Source of the DNA: Providencia sp. R33
GTDB taxonomy: Bacteria; Pseudomonadota; Gammaproteobacteria; Enterobacterales; Enterobacteriaceae
DNA: 64,000 nucleotides
NCBI RefSeq assembly: GCF_019343475.1
Contig: NZ_CP072453.1
Location: 2,170,001-2,234,000 of the forward strand
Reading direction: 5' to 3'
Shown here: piece after piece, positions 54,079-61,776 of the stretch
Numbering within the stretch: position 1 is the first letter of the stretch
Layout: each line of letters starts with the position of its first letter
Translations under genes and position numbers: made by a program
Notes under the pieces: model-generated
Seen by the model: only the letters and a program-made list of their open reading frames with translations
Told to the model about the DNA's origin: nothing
Database searches by the model: none

Positions 54079-54780
54079 ATGAGCTTATATGTCAACATAG
54101 TTGTAAAAAAAACCTTTTCACTCAGTGATTTAATAAAGAAATGCAGTAAATTTCACCACTTGATCAGAAACATTAAAAATACCAATATCCCATGTATTAA
54201 ACTCAATTTTAATCATAAGCATATTGAGTTAGACAAGCATAACCTACTCAATAACCTTAAAGAGAGTATTTCAGCGAGAACCAACTATGAAACTTTTGAA
54301 GTGGGAGAAAAAACGCTTCAAATATCCAGTAGAATCAATAGTGTAATTGATGAAATTCAGGCTATATATCTGGCCACCTCAAAAAAAAACCAAGCGGTTA
54401 TAGACTCAAAAGATAAACTAACGCTTTTTAACAATATACAAAGCGATTGTGGGCTTCAAGAGTCAGATATCCAAATAGATGCAGCACAACCCTTTCTTAA
54501 GCAACTTCTTCAAAATGATCAAAAAGTCAAAGAAGCAATTCAGTATTTAAAGTTGAATACAAAAAACATGGACTTAAATAAAATAAATGCAGATAGCAAA
54601 GCGACAACAAAATATGTTATCGAGGTGCTTAATGATGCTGTCTGCAAGAACTTTTACCCTAATATTGATTTTGGCAAAATTAGAGAAAGCGCAGCAAAAA
54701 ATACACGTAGTATATTAGAAAAGAAACATTGCCAAAGAATTGATTCCTACATCTTAAGAACAGAAGGAACAGCGGTATAA
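54079..54780 (+). CDS. Unrecognised 233-residue helical protein
   Basis: I do not recognise this family. The protein is Lys/Asn/Ile-rich, predicted soluble and mostly helical, with no signal peptide or membrane segment and only five Cys. A C-terminal helical repeat is rich in Asn/Asp (LKLNTKNMDLNKINADSKAT). The frame is open, preceded by GAGG at 8 bp and followed by a terminator, so it looks like a real, separately transcribed gene. Its AT-rich codons differ from the neighbours mgtB and putA, suggesting acquisition. It lies just downstream of the convergent mgtCB operon. Confidence 0.7.
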   Translation: MSLYVNIVVKKTFSLSDLIKKCSKFHHLIRNIKNTNIPCIKLNFNHKHIELDKHNLLNNLKESISARTNYETFEVGEKTLQISSRINSVIDEIQAIYLATSKKNQAVIDSKDKLTLFNNIQSDCGLQESDIQIDAAQPFLKQLLQNDQKVKEAIQYLKLNTKNMDLNKINADSKATTKYVIEVLNDAVCKNFYPNIDFGKIRESAAKNTRSILEKKHCQRIDSYILRTEGTAV

Positions 54781-54783
54781 TGC

Positions 54784-54814
54784 AAAAAGGAGAACCTTCC
54801 TTAGTTCTCCTTTT
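54784..54814. terminator. Bidirectional terminator between the unknown gene and mgtB
   Basis: Stem AAAAGGAGAAC / GTTCTCCTTTT with an 8-base loop; A-run on one side and T-run on the other serve both converging transcripts. Confidence 0.9.
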
Positions 54815-54832
54815 GATTAATTTATCAATTCG

Positions 54833-57535
54833 TTATAGCCACGTACCAAATCGCTTGATATAAAACTGTTTCATCAATTGTGCCACAACGCAGTAGCTCA
54901 CTAATGTCAGTGCTAACCAAGGAAAATACTCAATCGGTAATGGTTGTAATCCAATCATAGTTCCAAATGATGAGAACGGAATATATAAGCCTAATGCCAT
55001 AATTAATCCCGTAGTTAACATTACAGGTAATGCTGCTGTGCTTTGAATAAATGGAATTTTTTGTGTTCTTAGCATATGAACAACCAAGGTTTGTGATAAT
55101 AACCCTTCAACAAACCAGCCTGACTGGAACAATGCTTCATGTGCCACACTATTTGCTTGGAATACATACCACATCAAAGCAAATGTGGTGATATCAAAGA
55201 TGGAAGATGTCGGCCCAATCCAAAGCATAAAGCGACCAATATTTTTCGCATCCCACTTACGAGGACGTTTTAAAAACTCTTTATCCATTTTGTCCCAAGG
55301 TAATGCCAATTGGGAAATATCGTACAGCAGATTTTGTACAAGCAAATGAATTGCTAACATTGGTAGGAACGGAATAAATGCACTAGCAATTAATACGGAG
55401 AATACATTCCCGAAGTTAGAGCTCGCTGTCATATTCAGGTATTTGATAATATTACCAAACGTTTCCCTTCCTTTAATAACACCCTGCTCTAATACCATTA
55501 AATCTTTTTCAAGTAAGATGATATCCGCTGATTCCTTCGCAATATCGGTTCCAGTATCTACTGAAATTCCCACATCTGCATCACGAAGGGCTGGCGCATC
55601 ATTAATTCCATCACCTAAAAAGCCAACAGTATGCCCATTTGCCTGTAACCTTTTCAAAATACGGGATTTTTGCAATGGCGTCAGTTTACAAAAAACAGAA
55701 ACTTGCTCGACTTTTTGGCTCAATTCTTCATCAGACAACGCTTCAACTTCTAAGCCAGTCATGATCTCACTGATGTTCAGCCCAACATCATGGCAAATTT
55801 TCTCTGTAATAATCGCATTATCGCCAGTCAATACTTTGACGGTAACACCATTTTCACGCAGTGCCGCGATTGCAGAAATCGCACTTTCTTTGGCTGGATC
55901 TAAGAAAGTTAAAATCCCTTGTAGCTCAAGTTGTTGTTCCGCTTGAGCTGAGAGTGGCAAGCGAGCTTCATGTTCATTTAATGCTCGCGTTGCTAGCAGT
56001 AATACCCGAAATCCTTGTCGGTTGTAATCACTCACTAACTCTGTTATTCGGGCTCTCGCATGCTCGTCTAGAACCAGCGACTCACCGTTTTGCTGATAGC
56101 TTTGGCAAACAGCAAGCATTTCCTCTGCAGCACCTTTACAGATAAGTAACGCATTTCCCTCAGGCGTCCTTACTGTCACAGACAATTTACGGCGAATAAA
56201 ATCGAACGGTAACTCATCAATTTTTTGAAACGCTTTTAGTTGCTCAACCTCACTATTCCCCCGTCCTCGGCGAATAATGGCCTGATCCATCATATTTTTC
56301 GCACCACTTTGGTGGAAACTATTTAGCCAAGCAAGTTGCAGAATTTTGCCATTTTTCTCACCATTACTATCAAGATAATGCTCTAAAATGATCCTATCTT
56401 GCGTCAATGTTCCCGTTTTATCCGTACAAAGCACATCCATTGCGCCAAAGTTTTGGATAGCATTCAGCCTTTTGACAATCACTTTGTGTTTCGACATCGC
56501 AATTGCCCCTTTCGCCAAGTTTGAACTGACTATCATTGGGAGCATTTCAGGGGTTAACCCTACAGCAACAGCTAAAGAAAATAGCGTTGCTTCAAACCAA
56601 TCACCTTTTGTAAATCCATTGATTAATAAGACAATTGGAACCATAACCAACATAAAACGGATCAATAACCAGCTAACACTATTCACACCTCTGTCAAACG
56701 CGGTTTGTGCCCGACTGCCAACGATTGATTTTGCTAGCGAGCCTAAATAGGTTTTCCCACCCGTTGCCACCACGATACCCCGAGCCGTTCCGCTAGTAAC
56801 GTTGGTTCCCATTAAGCAAATATTTGATATTTCGAGTAATTCATTTTCGGTAGGTGATGCGGGATCCAAGCTTTTCGCGGAAACATCCCCGAGAGTGTCA
56901 TATTTTTCCACAGGGATAGATTCACCAGTTAAAATCGCTTGGCTAATAAATAAGTCTCTCGATTCAACTAGTTTCAAATCTGCTGGTACCATATCCCCCG
57001 CGGATAAAAGAACGATATCCCCAGGAACTAGGCATTTGATTGGAACTTCTTTACGAGTTGAACGCCCTGTTTTATTGTCCCGGCGAAATACCGTTGCAGT
57101 AGTTCTAACCAAAGATTTGAGGGCTTCAGCAGCTTTATTAGTACGATACTCCTGCCAAAAACGCAGTAAACCACTTAGCAGAACCATAGTAACAATAATA
57201 ATAACACCTGTTAAATCAGTCTCTTCCCCTTGGCGTTCTGGGATCAGATAGTCCGTGAAAAAGCTGACTAACGCCAACACCATCAGAACAAAAATAAATG
57301 GGTTTTTAAATGATGAGAGTAGTTGCTTCCAAGCAGGAGGCGCTTTTTCATGAGCAACTTCATTTTCACCTTCAGTCACTAAGCGGTCCATCGCTTCATT
57401 GTCTGCTAGGCCTAATAAATTGGTTTGATACTCATTTAGCACTTGCTCAATATTTTTACTCGCTTGCTCGCCAACAACAAATTTTTGCCGAGCGGGAGCT
57501 TTAACGCTTTTGCGTTGGTGTCTTATTTCAGTCAT
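54833..57535 (-). CDS. mgtB: MgtB-type magnesium-importing P-type ATPase
   Basis: P3B-type ATPase that imports Mg2+ under starvation. 900 residues with the actuator motif LTGESIPVEK, phosphorylation site CTDKTGTLTQD near residue 375, GDGINDAPALRDADVGISVD and NMTASSNFGNVFSVLIASAF, plus ten membrane helices ending PIEYFPWLALTLVSYC. It is named mgtB rather than mgtA because mgtC lies directly upstream on the same strand, as in the Salmonella mgtCB operon; the protein sequence alone does not separate the two. Confidence 0.9.
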   Translation of the reverse strand: MTEIRHQRKSVKAPARQKFVVGEQASKNIEQVLNEYQTNLLGLADNEAMDRLVTEGENEVAHEKAPPAWKQLLSSFKNPFIFVLMVLALVSFFTDYLIPERQGEETDLTGVIIIVTMVLLSGLLRFWQEYRTNKAAEALKSLVRTTATVFRRDNKTGRSTRKEVPIKCLVPGDIVLLSAGDMVPADLKLVESRDLFISQAILTGESIPVEKYDTLGDVSAKSLDPASPTENELLEISNICLMGTNVTSGTARGIVVATGGKTYLGSLAKSIVGSRAQTAFDRGVNSVSWLLIRFMLVMVPIVLLINGFTKGDWFEATLFSLAVAVGLTPEMLPMIVSSNLAKGAIAMSKHKVIVKRLNAIQNFGAMDVLCTDKTGTLTQDRIILEHYLDSNGEKNGKILQLAWLNSFHQSGAKNMMDQAIIRRGRGNSEVEQLKAFQKIDELPFDFIRRKLSVTVRTPEGNALLICKGAAEEMLAVCQSYQQNGESLVLDEHARARITELVSDYNRQGFRVLLLATRALNEHEARLPLSAQAEQQLELQGILTFLDPAKESAISAIAALRENGVTVKVLTGDNAIITEKICHDVGLNISEIMTGLEVEALSDEELSQKVEQVSVFCKLTPLQKSRILKRLQANGHTVGFLGDGINDAPALRDADVGISVDTGTDIAKESADIILLEKDLMVLEQGVIKGRETFGNIIKYLNMTASSNFGNVFSVLIASAFIPFLPMLAIHLLVQNLLYDISQLALPWDKMDKEFLKRPRKWDAKNIGRFMLWIGPTSSIFDITTFALMWYVFQANSVAHEALFQSGWFVEGLLSQTLVVHMLRTQKIPFIQSTAALPVMLTTGLIMALGLYIPFSSFGTMIGLQPLPIEYFPWLALTLVSYCVVAQLMKQFYIKRFGTWL

Positions 57536-57572
57536 AACGTTGTCTCTAATACAACACTTGTATATTTCTTAC

Positions 57573-57614
57573 GCTATCCAACTGAAAATAAGGCTATTAT
57601 ATCAATTGGATAGC
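57573..57614 (-). promoter_or_regulatory. Inverted repeat in the mgtC-mgtB gap
   Basis: Arms GCTATCCAA and TTGGATAGC with a 24-base loop, 38-79 bp upstream of the mgtB start. The same TTGGATAGC word (plus strand) recurs 23 bp upstream of the mgtC start at 58406-58414. A regulatory or RNA-processing role is only inferred. Confidence 0.4.
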
Positions 57615-57684
57615 TCCAAATTTCGACTCCATGACGGAGGGTGATCGTCCATTTCGGCTCCTATAGTGAGTTAATTTTCTGCAT

Positions 57685-58383
57685 TCAGGCTGGAAGCTCT
57701 GATGCTACTTTCCAATTGATAGCACTTACGCTTTGCTCAAGACTGATTCTGCAAACTAGTGCTTCAATCTCTTTTTGCTCAGCGGGTGTTGCCAAAAATT
57801 CCGCGCAAACCTCAAGTTGTTCAGTTTTTAATGTGTCAGCACTACTTAACGATTGCAGCCGAATATGTAGCCCATTGATGGCTTGTAAAATAAGGGTTCT
57901 AACTAAAATTTCGTCTTCTTGGTGGCACATAACGCGGATTTTATAACGTTGTTCAACATCCAGAGCTTGAACTTGAGGCTGCTTATTGATGCGAGACGCA
58001 GCTTCTCGTAATAAAATATTTGCACATAAAATCAATAAGGTAGCCATCAGCGCGAGTGAGTACTGCCCTAACCCACACAACACACCAATCCCAGCGGAAC
58101 ACCATAATGTTGCTGCTGTATTCAGGCCACGAATGTTCATGCCTTCACGCATAATGACACCAGCCCCCAGAAAACCAATACCTGAAACCACTTGTGCCGC
58201 AATGCGTCCGGGGCTGTCAGGTGATGTTGTGACTGAGCTTAAAATAAAAACAGCGGCGCCCGTTGCAACTAATGCATTTGTTCTCAGCCCAGCCATACGC
58301 TGACGCCATTGACGTTCAGCACCAATCAAGGCACCAAGGCACATTGCCGAAACAAGATTTAAAATATCAGGAGTAAAAAGCAT
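57685..58383 (-). CDS. mgtC: MgtC-family membrane protein
   Basis: Inner-membrane protein needed in relatives for growth at low Mg2+ and survival in macrophages, where it inhibits the F1F0 ATP synthase. 232 residues: N-terminal block MCLGALIGAERQWRQRMAGL followed by RTNALVATGAAVFILSS, GIGFLGAGVIMREGMNIRGL and NTAATLWCSAGIGVLCG, then a cytoplasmic ACT-like C-terminal domain (from about 140). GGAGG lies 7-8 bp before the ATG, partly paired with an upstream TCCAAA. First gene of the operon with mgtB. Confidence 0.93.
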   Translation of the reverse strand: MLFTPDILNLVSAMCLGALIGAERQWRQRMAGLRTNALVATGAAVFILSSVTTSPDSPGRIAAQVVSGIGFLGAGVIMREGMNIRGLNTAATLWCSAGIGVLCGLGQYSLALMATLLILCANILLREAASRINKQPQVQALDVEQRYKIRVMCHQEDEILVRTLILQAINGLHIRLQSLSSADTLKTEQLEVCAEFLATPAEQKEIEALVCRISLEQSVSAINWKVASELPA

Positions 58384-58808
58384 AATGATTCCTCCAAAAA
58401 ATAATTTGGATAGCGTTTTATATGCTTAATAAAAAGCACATAGCCCTATTTTGAATCAATAAAGATCCAAGAGTTATTGGCTATTGCCTGGAGGAAATAG
58501 AGAGTAAAAATATACAAACATGATACACACTCGATACAACAGTAATAAGCTATTAATTAAATATAGAATAATACTTTGTTTATAAAATAAGGGTGTATGT
58601 GTGATGGGGTACATCAGACACCGCCCGCCTTAGTGGCAAGCAGTGAAAAGAAAAGACGATTACTGGCTTGCCGTTAAATTAAGTTTTTATTCCAACTCTG
58701 ACTGTCCAAGTAATAATCTCCTAAATAATTGATGGATGGAGTATAGGTGGGCTAATTTACGAAGTAAAGAACAAATTTTTAATAAACTTGAAATTAATTA
58801 AAAAATTA
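58384..58808 (-). promoter_or_regulatory. mgtC leader region with a possible proline-containing leader peptide
   Basis: 425 bp between mgtC and the small gene at 58809. A 15-codon minus-strand frame (58474-58521; MFVYFYSLFPPGNSQ) contains a Pro-Pro pair and is followed by alternative pairings: GGC/GCC inside its end, or ATAGCC with GGGCTAT about 30 bases later. In Salmonella, proline codons of a short ORF in the mgtC leader control read-through. No PhoP box could be fixed. A loose inverted repeat (GGCAAGC / GCTTGCC, about 58634-58672) lies farther upstream. Confidence 0.4.
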
Positions 58809-58997
58809 TTATTTAATTAATGTAACAAACGTACCTTCGTTCCCTTCTTTTTCATTAAAAAACCAAATACCCTCAGGGTAATCAGGTAATGCGATTAAAT
58901 ACATCACACCTTCATTAAACGGTTCAATAAGTAAAATTGTTCCTTCTCTTCGCTCTTGCCCATCTGTTTTCACATAAACACGATCATTAATATTCAT
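58809..58997 (-). CDS. Small hypothetical protein
   Basis: 62-residue basic-to-acidic protein (MNINDRVYVKTDGQERREGT, then ILLIEPFNEGVMYLIALPDY). The alternating hydrophobic pattern and compact size suggest a single beta-barrel domain such as an SH3-like fold. No family recognised. It starts with ATG after a weak ribosome binding site and lies between the mgtC leader and the cold-shock gene, transcribed on the minus strand with both. The frame is conserved in appearance (no rare codons, clean stop) but evidence is modest. Confidence 0.6.
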   Translation of the reverse strand: MNINDRVYVKTDGQERREGTILLIEPFNEGVMYLIALPDYPEGIWFFNEKEGNEGTFVTLIK

Positions 58998-59046
58998 AAC
59001 ATCTATTTTCCAAAAAAATAATATTAATCGTAAATGTAGCGCATAC

Positions 59047-59078
59047 GAAAAAGCCCGTCATTAAAAATGACGGGCTTT
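59047..59078. terminator. Terminator of the cold-shock gene
   Basis: Stem AAAGCCCGTCATT / ATGACGGGCTTT-like (12 bp, 4-base loop), 23 bp after the stop of the csp gene. A/T tracts on both sides allow use from either strand. Confidence 0.88.
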
Positions 59079-59101
59079 AGAAAATCAGTTAAGCAATTAG
59101 C

Positions 59102-59314
59102 TTAGATAGCAGTTACGTTAGCAGCTGCTGGGCCTTTTGCACCGTTTTCAATGGAGAATTCAACTTGCTGGCCTTCTGCCAGAGTTTTGAAACCATTGCC
59201 CTGAATGGCAGAGAAGTGGACGAAAACGTCTTTGCTACCATCAGCTGGAGTGATGAAACCGAAGCCTTTAGACTCGTTGAACCACTTAACTTGACCTTTC
59301 ATTTTGTCGGACAT
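59102..59314 (-). CDS. cspE: CspE/CspC-like cold-shock RNA chaperone
   Basis: 70-residue single OB-fold domain with RNP1 KGFGFITP and RNP2 DVFVHFSAI, closest by eye to E. coli CspE (GQVKWFNESKGFGFITPADG, GNGFKTLAEGQQVEF). It binds single-stranded RNA and melts hairpins. The start at 59314 (MSDKMKG) has AGGAAAAG upstream; the frame extends to 59359 without family support. CspC is the nearest alternative name. Confidence 0.93.
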   Translation of the reverse strand: MSDKMKGQVKWFNESKGFGFITPADGSKDVFVHFSAIQGNGFKTLAEGQQVEFSIENGAKGPAAANVTAI

Positions 59315-59799
59315 TTGACTTTTCCTATATAACATCAAAAAAACTTGCCTTTTTGGCATATACGGGCCAGAGTCAACTATTTAATCAGGGAAACACCAAG
59401 ATGAAGCGTCACGGTCAAAGGCTATCTGTGATAACTTTCTTCTTTAGAACACACTAACTCAGTAATCATACATCAAATAGGACTGCTAAACAGGCCGAAG
59501 CACATTAACTCATGACTTAAAGATAATAGCAACTATTTTATACATCCAATTCATAAAAAAATGTGGTTTTTTCGACTCCGTCACTTTTATCAGCCATAAT
59601 GTTAACAAAAGCACTGCATTTAGTTGATAATTTAAAGGAAAATTTAATCTCAGGGAACAACAAAACCCGTTATTGTCAGTCAGAATTATCTGATCTGATG
59701 ACAATCTGTATTAATATTTTTTTTAACTGATATATAACAATCTCGATACCTCGTGGTACTCTGCTAGTATAGATTCAATATCTGACAGAGAGTTATCAC
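59315..59799. promoter_or_regulatory. Divergent control region between csp gene and ylaC
   Basis: 485 bp with no supported gene. The left part is the likely long 5' leader of the cold-shock gene, as usual for such mRNAs. The right end holds TGCTAGTATAG (around 59761-59771), a plausible extended -10 for ylaC. A frame at 59510-59704 on the minus strand shows no protein signal. Confidence 0.5.
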
Positions 59800-60303
59800 A
59801 TGGATATTATCAAACAAATACTTGTCGAAGATTTAGATACCATCAACAAACGCGAAAACCGTGATGGAAAACCGTATTTCAACAGCCAGTTCCTCGCAAA
59901 CCACCCTTATTTATGTGTTGGTATGATTGCAGCTTATATTCCGCTGGCTGTTATTCTTTGGTATGCGCCCTATTTTGGCCCTTATTGGACACTGGGTATT
60001 ACCCTGTTATTCATTATTTTAGCGAGCGTATTACTTTTTGATATTAAGCCTGTCTATCATTTTGAAGATATTGGCGTGTTGGATTTGCGTGTTTGTTATA
60101 ATGGTGAGTGGTTCGTTACTGAACCTGTTTCTGAAAATGCAATTCGTAAAGTCCTTGATTCAAATGAAGTCAACCAAGCAATTAAACAAGAAATCACTCG
60201 CCTAATTGCATTAAAAGGTATGATTTCGTTTTACGATATTTATCATGTCGCTTACCCCGAAGTTTCTACACCATTGCAAGGTAAATTGGCAGCTCAAAAT
60301 TAA
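59800..60303 (+). CDS. ylaC: YlaC-family inner-membrane protein
   Basis: 167-residue protein with two membrane helices (about 37-58 and 66-85) and a cytoplasmic C-terminal domain. Matches E. coli YlaC in RENRDGKPYFNSQF, the YHFEDIGVLDLRVCYNGEWF block and LIALKGMISFYDIY. Function unknown in the family. The ATG at 59800 is preceded by GAGAG. The tRNA-Asn gene cluster follows. Confidence 0.9.
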   Translation: MDIIKQILVEDLDTINKRENRDGKPYFNSQFLANHPYLCVGMIAAYIPLAVILWYAPYFGPYWTLGITLLFIILASVLLFDIKPVYHFEDIGVLDLRVCYNGEWFVTEPVSENAIRKVLDSNEVNQAIKQEITRLIALKGMISFYDIYHVAYPEVSTPLQGKLAAQN

Positions 60304-60383
60304 TGCAATATCAATTGGCTAGCGTGAAATTCAGCCATAATGAACAGTGAGTGAACAGTTAGCATTTTTTTCTATTTTTATCG

Positions 60384-60412
60384 TTGACAGCTCGAGGTGA
60401 TATCGTTAATAT
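60384..60412 (+). promoter_or_regulatory. Promoter of tRNA-Asn copy 1
   Basis: TTGACA, 17 bp, TAATAT, followed by the G+C-rich discriminator TCGCCTCG, a near-consensus sigma-70 promoter of the stringently controlled tRNA type, 26 bp upstream of the tRNA. Confidence 0.9.
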
Positions 60413-60438
60413 TCGCCTCGTTCTCAGGAACAAGCAAT

Positions 60439-60514
60439 TCCTCCATAGTTCAGTCGGTAGAACGGCGGACTGTTAATCCGTATGTCGCTGGTTCAAGTCC
60501 AGCTGGAGGAGCCA
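60439..60514 (+). tRNA. tRNA-Asn (GUU), copy 1
   Basis: Cloverleaf with acceptor TCCTCCA / TGGAGGA, anticodon loop CTGTTAA (GUU), T-arm GCTGGTTCAAGTCCAGC and encoded CCA. The 76-bp sequence is identical in all three copies. Confidence 0.98.
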
Positions 60515-60519
60515 AATTT

Positions 60520-60547
60520 AAAAAGCCCGCTTAATGCGGGCTTTTTG
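60520..60547 (+). terminator. Terminator of tRNA-Asn copy 1
   Basis: Stem AAAGCCCGC / GCGGGCTTT with a 5-base loop and a T-run, directly after the tRNA. Confidence 0.92.
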
Positions 60548-60703
60548 CTATTTAGCATTTACTGCCTCCATCATTACTACTTACCCCTAGGTCATCTCAA
60601 GATTATTTATCTTCCCCATTCGCTTGAAATCAGAGGTTTAGGAACAGATAGCCATCGATTTGTTTATTTAACACCCACTTGACCACTTTTTTTATTTTTA
60701 TGC

Positions 60704-60732
60704 TTTACAACAGGAAACAGGATGGGTAATAT
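60704..60732 (+). promoter_or_regulatory. Promoter of tRNA-Asn copy 2
   Basis: TTTACA, 17 bp, TAATAT, then GCGCCTCG. From TAATAT onward the leader duplicates copy 1 with two small changes. Confidence 0.85.
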
Positions 60733-60759
60733 GCGCCTCGTTCTCAGGAACAATGCAAT

Positions 60760-60835
60760 TCCTCCATAGTTCAGTCGGTAGAACGGCGGACTGTTAATCC
60801 GTATGTCGCTGGTTCAAGTCCAGCTGGAGGAGCCA
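60760..60835 (+). tRNA. tRNA-Asn (GUU), copy 2
   Basis: Identical to copy 1, including CCA. About 150 bp covering leader, tRNA and terminator are duplicated from copy 1. Confidence 0.98.
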
Positions 60836-60838
60836 AAT

Positions 60839-60868
60839 TTAAAAAGCCCGCTTAATGCGGGCTTTTTG
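60839..60868 (+). terminator. Terminator of tRNA-Asn copy 2
   Basis: Same stem AAAGCCCGC / GCGGGCTTT and T-run as after copy 1. It also sits 22 bp from the end of the decayed LysR gene on the other strand. Confidence 0.92.
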
Positions 60869-60889
60869 CTATCTAACGTTTGTTACTCG

Positions 60890-61356
60890 TTATTCTTTCT
60901 CGAGAAAAAATTGCTTCATCGTTTGGCGTAGCCATTAGTGTGCAGGGTCTCTATCTAAGCGTGGATGCCATGCTTGCACTATAAATAGTGACTCCAATTC
61001 AATCGGTAATTCAATTCCAACCAGTGGTAAATTAATGCTTTTCACGCCCTGCAATACATGGCGAGGCAACGGTAGGATATAATCAGACTTCATCGTTAGC
61101 ATCATCAATCGGCCCTAAAGTACGTCCCCTTCGTGATACACTAATGTGCGGATAATGCGTTATCCTTTCTGGTATCACTTTCTACAATAAACATTAAGCT
61201 GCTGCTTAGCGCCATCTTACACAAAGTTTCTAATAATCCACCGCCTAATTCCCCAATAAAGACATCATTCGTTCGAATAACAAACGTTCTTTCAAGAGGT
61301 TCAGGATGAAACGATTCATCAGGTTCAATATTTTGAAGGCCAAAAATCACCAACAC
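60890..61356 (-). pseudogene. Decayed LysR-family regulator (C-terminal part only)
   Basis: Minus-strand remnants in order: PEPLERTFVIRTNDVFIGEL (start of a LysR ligand domain), a stop after ALSAH, then MKSDYILPLPRHVLQG and LPIELESLFIVQAWHPRLDR with DPAH-stop-WLR. In intact members this end reads WHPR..DPAHRWLR. The DNA-binding N-terminus is missing, the middle is deleted or frameshifted, and two in-frame stops are present. It lies between tRNA-Asn copies 2 and 3 and looks like a relic of transferred or deleted DNA. Confidence 0.8.
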
Positions 61357-61472
61357 TGTTAACTTTTTCCTCTTCGATTCTCCTTCAAATGATTGTTACT
61401 ACCCAATTTTGAGCAAACTTCCCTCAGTTCGCACAGATAACAGGCAAACAAACATTTTTTCGATATTCTCCT

Positions 61473-61501
61473 TTGACAATCCCTTTAGAGGAAGCTAATA
61501 T
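61473..61501 (+). promoter_or_regulatory. Promoter of tRNA-Asn copy 3
   Basis: TTGACA, 17 bp, TAATAT, with a different discriminator (CCTCTGCG) and leader from copies 1 and 2, so this copy has an independent upstream history. Confidence 0.9.
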
Positions 61502-61520
61502 CCTCTGCGTACCAAGGAGT

Positions 61521-61596
61521 TCCTCCATAGTTCAGTCGGTAGAACGGCGGACTGTTAATCCGTATGTCGCTGGTTCAAGTCCAGCTGGAGGAGCCA
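61521..61596 (+). tRNA. tRNA-Asn (GUU), copy 3
   Basis: Same 76 bp as copies 1 and 2. It lies 180 bp upstream of pyrC on the same strand with its own terminator between. Confidence 0.98.
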
Positions 61597-61606
61597 ATAT
61601 TTAGAG

Positions 61607-61639
61607 AAGCCTGCTTAAAGAAATTTAAGCAGGCTTTTT
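61607..61639 (+). terminator. Terminator of tRNA-Asn copy 3
   Basis: Thirteen-bp stem AAGCCTGCTTAAA / TTTAAGCAGGCTT, 4-base loop, T-run. Its sequence differs from the terminators of copies 1 and 2. Confidence 0.92.
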
Positions 61640-61714
61640 GCTTTCTATTATTTATCTTTTTTCTCAAAAAGCATTTAATCATCGATTCCCATAGCTATTT
61701 TTTCCCTTTCGCTT

Positions 61715-61772
61715 TATCATTCTTTCCCGGCCTGAGCGCTCGCTCATCACTCACCTTCCCTTATGGAGCCGG
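61715..61772 (+). promoter_or_regulatory. pyrC promoter and leader hairpin
   Basis: A TATCAT -10 (61715-61720) is followed by TCTTTCCCGGCC, where the start site would fall. CCGGC at 61727-61731 can pair with GCCGG at 61768-61772, overlapping the GGAG Shine-Dalgarno of pyrC. In E. coli and Salmonella pyrC, CTP level chooses a C or G start and thereby whether such a hairpin forms. The -35 is weak. Confidence 0.5.
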
Positions 61773-61776
61773 TTTA

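Noticed and set aside
59510..59704. 64-residue minus-strand frame
   Set aside because: No ribosome binding site, unusual composition, and it occupies the expected leader of the cold-shock gene.
60439..60514. tRNA-Asn as the target of the tRNA-like spacer
   Set aside because: Only the T-arm end (GCTGGTTCAAGTC, 13 bases) is shared. The seed end with the CAU anticodon differs and the upstream flank is not CC.
61141..61356. 71-residue frame as a gene of its own
   Set aside because: It is the first surviving part of the decayed LysR regulator, which continues after a stop in other frames.
61564..61776. Upstream extension of the pyrC frame
   Set aside because: It would be translated from inside tRNA-Asn and through its terminator; family alignment and GGAG favour the start at 61777.
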